Below are positions 14,891-19,314 of a stretch of 19,314 nt of DNA, in pieces. Position numbers and translations under genes: made by a program. The DNA comes from Phoenicibacter congonensis (GTDB taxonomy: Bacteria; Actinomycetota; Coriobacteriia; Coriobacteriales; Eggerthellaceae): contig JAUMVS010000017.1 of assembly GCA_030530045.1 (NCBI GenBank), positions 1-19,314 of the forward strand, given 5' to 3'. The notes beneath the pieces are model-generated. The model was not told the DNA's origin and did not search any database. It saw only the letters and a list, made by a program, of their open reading frames with translations. Position 1 is the stretch's first letter; each line of letters starts with the position of its first letter.

Positions 14891-14987
14891 GGACTTTAGT
14901 GTAAGTCGCGCGGGCTTTTAGTTTTAAAAACCTAATGCTGATATTAACGGTCAGTCGAAGCGCGCAGATTTAGAAAGGAAGGCAAAG
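14891..14987 (+). promoter_or_regulatory. rpsL-rpsG spacer with possible RNA structure
   Basis: A 97-base spacer, long for this compact cluster. It can form a local stem GACTT (14892-14896) / AAGTC (14903-14907). Alternatively, CGCGC (14907-14911) can pair with GCGCG (14960-14964), with CTGA (14938-14941) / TCAG (14951-14954) inside the enclosed region. In E. coli the equivalent spacer binds S7 for translational feedback. The similarity here is in position only. Confidence 0.3.
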
Positions 14988-15458
14988 ATGCCACGTCGTG
15001 CACCAGCACAACATCGTCCAGTACAACCGGACGCAAAGTACAACAACAAGACTGTTACTCAATTGATTAACAAGATCATGTTGGACGGCAAAAAATCTAT
15101 CGCCGTAAAAATTGTTTATGACGCATTTGACATTGTTGCTGAGAAAACAGGCGAGAAGCCACTTGACGTTTTCAAGCAGGCAATGGACAACGTAAAGCCA
15201 CAACTCGAGTGCAAACCTAAGCGTGTTGGCGGTGCAACCTACCAGGTTCCTATGGAGGTTGACTCTCGTCGTTCAACTACACTTGGCATTCGTTGGATTG
15301 TTGACTACAGCCGCGCTCGCAAAGAGCACACAATGTCTGAGCGTCTCGCTAAAGAAATCATGGATGCAGCAAACAACACTGGTGCTGCTGTTAAAAAACG
15401 TGAGGATATGTTCAAAATGGCTGAGGCTAACAGAGCATTCTCTCACTATCGTTTCTAG
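14988..15458 (+). CDS. rpsG: 30S ribosomal protein S7
   Basis: A 156-residue S7, the standard length. It shows MPRRAPAQHRPVQPDAKYNN, INKIMLDGKKSIAVKIVYDA, the Val-Gly-Gly beta-hairpin region CKPKRVGGATYQVPMEVDS, RWIVDYSRARKEHTMSERLA and the C-terminal EANRAFSHYRF. S7 starts assembly of the 30S head by binding the 3' major domain of 16S rRNA. The ATG has a strong AAAGGAAGG about 7 bases upstream. fusA follows after 15 bases. S7 is the feedback regulator of the str operon in E. coli; whether this holds here is not shown. Confidence 0.98.
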   Translation: MPRRAPAQHRPVQPDAKYNNKTVTQLINKIMLDGKKSIAVKIVYDAFDIVAEKTGEKPLDVFKQAMDNVKPQLECKPKRVGGATYQVPMEVDSRRSTTLGIRWIVDYSRARKEHTMSERLAKEIMDAANNTGAAVKKREDMFKMAEANRAFSHYRF

Positions 15459-15473
15459 AGGTGAGGCGTCAAA

Positions 15474-17591
15474 ATGGCTAAAACAGATCTACAACACACA
15501 CGTAACTTCGGCATCATGGCTCACATTGATGCTGGCAAAACAACAACTACAGAGCGTATTCTTTACTACACAGGTAAAACTCACAAAATTGGTGAGGTTC
15601 ATGAAGGCGCAGCTACAATGGACTGGATGGCTCAAGAGCAGGAGCGCGGCGTAACCATTACATCCGCTGCTACAACTTGCTTCTGGAAATACCCAAGTGG
15701 CGCTGCTGATGGCGATTCCTATCGCTTCCAGATCATCGACACACCAGGCCACGTAGACTTCACTGCTGAGGTAGAGCGTTCCCTTCGTGTTCTTGACGGC
15801 ACTGTTGCAGTTTTCGACGCTGTTGCTGGCGTTCAGCCACAGTCTGAAACTGTATGGCGTCAGGCAGAGCGCTACGGCGTTCCAAGAATCGCTTTCATCA
15901 ATAAATACGACCGCGTTGGCGCTGATTACTTCCACGCAATCGATACGATGCGCGATCGTCTTGGTGCTCCTGCATATGCTGCTCAAATCCCAATGGGTGC
16001 TGAGGACAAATTCTGGGGCGTTATCGACCTTGTAACCATGACTGCATGGGACTTCAAGGCTGACGAAAAAGGCATGACATACCCTGAGCCAATGGATGCA
16101 ATTCCTGAGGAATATCAAGCACAGGCAGAAAAGCTTCGCCAGGACCTCCTCGAGGCTGCTGCTGACAGCGATGACGACCTCATGGAAAAGGTTCTCATGG
16201 AAGAAGAAATCTCCATTGAGGAATTCAAAGCTGGCATCCGTAAGGCTGTTATTGCTTGCAAGCTCAACCCAGTATTCGTTGGTTCTGCTTACAAGAACAA
16301 GGGTGTTCAGGAGCTTCTCGACGCTGTTGTTGATTACCTCCCTTCACCAACTGACATTAAGGCTATCGAGGGTGTAAATCCTAAGACTGACGAGATTGAG
16401 CCACGTCCTGCTGATCCAAAAGCACCATTTAGTGCTCTTGCTTTCAAGATTATGACTGACCCATTCGTTGGTAAACTTACCTACCTTCGTTGCTACTCTG
16501 GTCAACTCGACTCTGGTTCTTATGCACTCAATGCTACTAAGGACAAGAAGGAAAGAGTTGGACGTCTTCTTCAGATGCACTCAAACCAGAGAACTGATGT
16601 TGACAAGTGCTCTGCTGGCGACATCGTTGCAGTAGTTGGCCTTAAAGACACTGGCACTGGCGACACCCTTTGCGACGAGAATGCACCAATCATTCTCGAG
16701 TCAATGGAGTTTGCTGACCCAGTTATCGACATTGCTGTTGAGCCTAAGACAAAAGCTGAGCAAGACAAGATGAGCATCGCTCTTCAGAAACTTGCTGAGG
16801 AAGACCCAACATTCCGTGTTTCTACAAACCACGAAACAGGCCAAACAATCATCGCTGGTATGGGTGAGCTTCACCTCGAAATCATCGTTGACCGTCTTCT
16901 TCGCGAGTTCAACGTTGAAGCTAACGTTGGTAAGCCACAAGTTGCATACCGCGAGCGTCCGGGCCACGAAGTTAAGGGTGCTGAGGGCAAATTTGTTCGT
17001 CAGTCTGGTGGTCATGGTCAATATGGTCATGCAGTCATCAACATGTACCCACAAGAGGCTGGCAAAGGTTATGAGTTCGAGAACAAGATTGTTGGCGGCG
17101 TAATTCCTAAAGAGTTCATTCCAGCTGTTGACAAGGGCATCAAAGAGGCTCTTAACAGCGGCGTTCTTGCTGGTTACCCAGTTGAGGATGTTAGAGTTGA
17201 GCTCTACGACGGTTCATTCCACGAGGTTGACTCTTCTGAGGCAGCATTTAAGGTTGCTGGTTCTATGGCAATCAAAGATGCTCTTAAGAAGTCAGACCCT
17301 GTAATCCTTGAGCCTGTCATGAAAGTAGAAGTTGAAACTCCAGATGATTACACTGGATTTGTTATGGGCGACATCCCTTCACGCCGTGGCGTGATTTTGG
17401 GCCAAGAGCAGCGCGGCAACGCAGTTGCTATCGAGGCTAAAGTACCACTGTCAGAGATGTTTGGTTATGCAACCGACCTTCGTAGTGGCACTCAGGGACG
17501 TGCAACCTACACTATGCAGTTTGACTCATATGAGCCAGTTCCAAAGAGCGTTTCAACTGAAATCATTTCTAAAGCTGGCGGAAACGCATAA
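15474..17591 (+). CDS. fusA: Elongation factor G
   Basis: A 705-residue translational GTPase that moves tRNA and mRNA through the ribosome and, with ribosome recycling factor, splits ribosomes after termination. Motifs are the P-loop AHIDAGKTTTTERILYYTG (from residue 16), the switch I segment ERGVTITSAATT, DTPGHVDFT (Asp89-), and G4 as NKYD (143-146). Domain IV contains RQSGGHGQYGHAVI and domain V includes VMGDIPSRRGVILG. G4 normally reads NKMD; Tyr145 is unusual but keeps the NKxD rule. The ribosome-binding site GAGGTGA (15458-15464) overlaps the rpsG stop. tuf does not follow; rpsJ starts 36 bases downstream. Confidence 0.98.
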   Translation: MAKTDLQHTRNFGIMAHIDAGKTTTTERILYYTGKTHKIGEVHEGAATMDWMAQEQERGVTITSAATTCFWKYPSGAADGDSYRFQIIDTPGHVDFTAEVERSLRVLDGTVAVFDAVAGVQPQSETVWRQAERYGVPRIAFINKYDRVGADYFHAIDTMRDRLGAPAYAAQIPMGAEDKFWGVIDLVTMTAWDFKADEKGMTYPEPMDAIPEEYQAQAEKLRQDLLEAAADSDDDLMEKVLMEEEISIEEFKAGIRKAVIACKLNPVFVGSAYKNKGVQELLDAVVDYLPSPTDIKAIEGVNPKTDEIEPRPADPKAPFSALAFKIMTDPFVGKLTYLRCYSGQLDSGSYALNATKDKKERVGRLLQMHSNQRTDVDKCSAGDIVAVVGLKDTGTGDTLCDENAPIILESMEFADPVIDIAVEPKTKAEQDKMSIALQKLAEEDPTFRVSTNHETGQTIIAGMGELHLEIIVDRLLREFNVEANVGKPQVAYRERPGHEVKGAEGKFVRQSGGHGQYGHAVINMYPQEAGKGYEFENKIVGGVIPKEFIPAVDKGIKEALNSGVLAGYPVEDVRVELYDGSFHEVDSSEAAFKVAGSMAIKDALKKSDPVILEPVMKVEVETPDDYTGFVMGDIPSRRGVILGQEQRGNAVAIEAKVPLSEMFGYATDLRSGTQGRATYTMQFDSYEPVPKSVSTEIISKAGGNA

Positions 17592-17627
17592 GAGTTCTGC
17601 TCATTAACTAGTAATTTGGAGGATAAA

Positions 17628-17936
17628 GTGGCTGAAAAGAACATTCGCATTCGTTTGAAAGGCTATGACCATGAATTAGTTGATCAGTCAGCTAAGCTCA
17701 TCGTCGAAACAGTCGAGCAAACTGGTGCAAAAATTTCTGGACCAATTCCGCTGCCTACGGAGCGCAACCTTTACTGCGTTATTCGTTCGCCGCACGTAAA
17801 CAAAGATTCACGCGAGCAGTTTGAGATTAGAACTCACAAGCGTCTGATCGACATCATCGAGCCAACACCAAACACAGTTGACTCACTGATTCGTCTTTCA
17901 CTCCCTGCTGGCGTTGACATCGAGATCAAACTTTAA
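17628..17936 (+). CDS. rpsJ: 30S ribosomal protein S10
   Basis: A 102-residue S10, beginning MAEKNIRIRLKGYDHELVDQ and containing GAKISGPIPLPTERNLYCV, the loop SPHVNKDSREQFEIRTHKRL, and DIIEPTPNTVDSLIRLSLPAGVDIEIKL at the C terminus. S10 is part of the 30S head and, with NusB, of transcription antitermination complexes. I choose GTG at 17628 rather than the in-frame TTG at 17616: GGAGG (17618-17622) overlaps the TTG and stands 5 bases before the GTG, and the resulting length is the family standard. Directly after fusA, it opens the S10 part of the cluster. Confidence 0.96.
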   Translation: MAEKNIRIRLKGYDHELVDQSAKLIVETVEQTGAKISGPIPLPTERNLYCVIRSPHVNKDSREQFEIRTHKRLIDIIEPTPNTVDSLIRLSLPAGVDIEIKL

Positions 17937-17944
17937 GGAGGTGA
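17935..17944 (+). promoter_or_regulatory. Near-perfect Shine-Dalgarno of rplC
   Basis: AAGGAGGTGA complements the 3' end of 16S rRNA over ten bases, overlaps the rpsJ stop codon and ends 6 bases before the rplC ATG. It implies very efficient initiation and fixes the rplC start at 17951. Confidence 0.85.
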
Positions 17945-17950
17945 CAGAGA

Positions 17951-18577
17951 ATGATTAATGAGATTTTTGGTAAGAAAATTGGCATGACTCAGGTTTTTAC
18001 TGAGGACGACAAACTTGTTCCTGTCACAGTAATTAAGGCTGACCCAAATGTAATTTGCCAAGTAAAGACAGTTGAGTCTGACGGCTACAACGCACTTCAG
18101 CTTGGTTTTGGCGAAGTCAAAGAGAACAAGCTTAACAAGCCTGCTGCTGGTCACTTCAAGGCACAGGGCGTTGAGCCTAAGAAATATCTCCGCGAGACTC
18201 GCGTTGAAGATGCTTCTGAGTACAAAGTTGGCGACACTCAAACTCTTGAGTCATTCGTTGACGTTGCAAAAGTTGACGTAACAGCAACTTCAAAGGGCAA
18301 GGGCTTTGCTGGTGTTATGAAGCGTTATGGCTTCAGAGGCGGTCCTGGTGGACACGGTTCACACTTCCACAGAGCACCTGCTTCTGTTGGTCAGTGCGCT
18401 ACACCTGCTCGTGTTTTCAAAGGCAAGAGACTTCCTGGTCACATGGGTGTTGACACTGTTACTACTCGCAACCTCAAGGTTGTTAGAGTTGACACTGAGC
18501 AGAACCTCATTCTGCTTCGTGGAGCTGTTCCTGGTGGCGTAAATTCTGTTGTTCGAGTCAGAGTTGCTCGCGCATAG
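17951..18577 (+). CDS. rplC: 50S ribosomal protein L3
   Basis: A 208-residue L3. The N terminus GKKIGMTQVFTEDDKLVPVT is typical, and the central signature runs FAGVMKRYGFRGGPGGHGSH followed by HRAPASVGQCATPARVFKGK and LPGHMGVDTVTTRNLKVVRVD. L3 is an early assembly protein near the peptidyl-transferase centre. The glutamine in SVGQ aligns with the residue that PrmB methylates in E. coli; no prmB is in view. Gene order rpsJ-rplC-rplD-rplW matches the S10 operon. Confidence 0.98.
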   Translation: MINEIFGKKIGMTQVFTEDDKLVPVTVIKADPNVICQVKTVESDGYNALQLGFGEVKENKLNKPAAGHFKAQGVEPKKYLRETRVEDASEYKVGDTQTLESFVDVAKVDVTATSKGKGFAGVMKRYGFRGGPGGHGSHFHRAPASVGQCATPARVFKGKRLPGHMGVDTVTTRNLKVVRVDTEQNLILLRGAVPGGVNSVVRVRVARA

Positions 18578-18613
18578 TAGGATTTCAAGAGACATTTAGG
18601 AGAAAGATTAATA

Positions 18614-19240
18614 ATGGCTAATATTGAAATTAAAGATGCGACGGGCAAGGCTAGCGGCGAAGCTACGCTTTGTGATGCAGTTTTTGGCATCGAGCCCAAC
18701 ATGCATGTAATGCATCGCACTGTAAAAGCACAGCGCAATGCTTGGAGACAGGGAACTTCTTCTGTTAAAAACAGAAGCGCAGTTTCCGGTGGCGGTAAAA
18801 AGCCTTGGAGACAGAAGGGAACTGGCCGCGCTCGTGCTGGTTCATCTCGTTCTCCAATCTGGCGTGGAGGCGGTGTAGTCTTCGGACCAACACCTCGTTC
18901 CTATGCACAGAAGGTTAACAAGAAAGAGATCAAGCTTGCTATTAGAAGCGCTCTTTCTGCAAAGGCTGCTGACGGCGAAATCATCGTTGTAAAGCCTTTC
19001 GAGTTTGATAAGCCTTCAACAAAGAAAGCTGTCGAGATTTTGACAGCTCTTGAGTGCAAAGACGTTCGCATTACGCTCGTTATCCCTAACGACGCAATCG
19101 ATACCTACCTTTCATTCAGAAACCTGTCAAATGTTGACATTCTTCCTGTTAACGACATCAACGCATACGAAATTCTTGACAACAAGAAACTCGTTATTGT
19201 GGATGAGTGCCTTAAATATATCGAGGAGGTGTTTGCATAA
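18614..19240 (+). CDS. rplD: 50S ribosomal protein L4
   Basis: A 208-residue L4. The conserved extended loop is clear: AQRNAWRQGTSSVKNRSAVS followed by GGGKKPWRQKGTGRARAGS and SPIWRGGGVVFGPTPRSYAQ. The globular half ends NAYEILDNKKLVIVDECLKYIEE. L4 reaches into the exit tunnel and in E. coli represses its own S10 operon; such control is not evident in this sequence. AGGAGA at 18598-18603 is the ribosome-binding site. The stop TAA shares its last A with the rplW start codon. Confidence 0.97.
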   Translation: MANIEIKDATGKASGEATLCDAVFGIEPNMHVMHRTVKAQRNAWRQGTSSVKNRSAVSGGGKKPWRQKGTGRARAGSSRSPIWRGGGVVFGPTPRSYAQKVNKKEIKLAIRSALSAKAADGEIIVVKPFEFDKPSTKKAVEILTALECKDVRITLVIPNDAIDTYLSFRNLSNVDILPVNDINAYEILDNKKLVIVDECLKYIEEVFA

Positions 19241-19314
19241 TGCAGCTCGATGCAAGACAAATCATCATTCGCCCTGTTATTTCAGAGCAGTCATATGATG
19301 CAATTGGACAGAAC
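19240..19314 (+). CDS. rplW: 50S ribosomal protein L23, N-terminal 25 codons (cut by right edge)
   Basis: The visible peptide begins MQLDARQIIIRPVISEQSYD. The IIRPVISEQS stretch corresponds to the usual IIRPVITEKS of L23. The ATG at 19240 overlaps the rplD stop by one base (ATAATG), with GGAGG inside rplD at 19225-19229, so translation is probably coupled. Position after rplD is the standard S10 order. L23 lies at the tunnel exit and is the docking site for SRP and trigger factor. Confidence 0.93.
   Translation, partial: MQLDARQIIIRPVISEQSYDAIGQN

Noticed and set aside
17616..17627. TTG at 17616 as start of rpsJ
   Set aside because: GGAGG at 17618-17622 overlaps it and is correctly placed for GTG 17628, which also gives the standard 102-residue S10.

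Overview
This window looks like a chromosomal housekeeping segment of a low-GC member of the Coriobacteriia (Actinomycetota), most probably near Atopobiaceae. This is inference. It rests on the moderately AT-rich composition, an alpha2/beta2 glycyl-tRNA synthetase (glyQ + glyS) rather than the single-chain enzyme of most other actinobacteria, trmD followed directly by lepB, and a large iron-sulfur flavoprotein beside hypA, which suits an anaerobe. No taxonomic marker was searched.

Bases 1-7701 form a tight plus-strand block for chromosome organisation, protein targeting and translation: the C-terminal two thirds or so of smc (cut by the left edge), ftsY, ffh, rpsP, khpA, rimM, trmD, lepB and glyQ. 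glyS follows and ends at 9781. Spacers are short and several genes overlap (rpsP/khpA by 1 base, khpA/rimM by 8), which suggests one or a few polycistronic transcripts. FtsY and Ffh are the receptor and particle GTPases of the signal recognition particle, and LepB removes the signal peptides of exported proteins, so the secretion genes form a functional set. RpsP, KhpA, RimM and TrmD act in ribosome and tRNA maturation. rplS, which usually follows trmD, is missing.

A GC-poor hairpin (9800-9828) closes the glyS unit. Next comes a two-gene unit: a 968-residue multidomain FAD/NAD(P)/iron-sulfur oxidoreductase (9865-12771), whose Shine-Dalgarno region is a run of eight G, and hypA (12786-13130), a nickel chaperone for [NiFe] hydrogenase. 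On the minus strand, converging on hypA, is a GH25 lysozyme-like protein (13155-14078) with a combined twin-arginine and lipoprotein signal.

A 440-base AT-rich spacer (14079-14518) holds a likely promoter and two clean inverted repeats ahead of rpsL. From 14519 to the right edge runs the fused str/S10 ribosomal cluster: rpsL, rpsG, fusA, rpsJ, rplC, rplD and the first 25 codons of rplW. The tuf gene that often lies between fusA and rpsJ is absent.

I found no CRISPR array, insertion sequence, prophage, rRNA or tRNA. The window is mostly conserved core genome. The parts that deserve a second look are the oxidoreductase-hypA unit with its poly-G leader, the divergent RimM and TrmD, and the leader of the str cluster.
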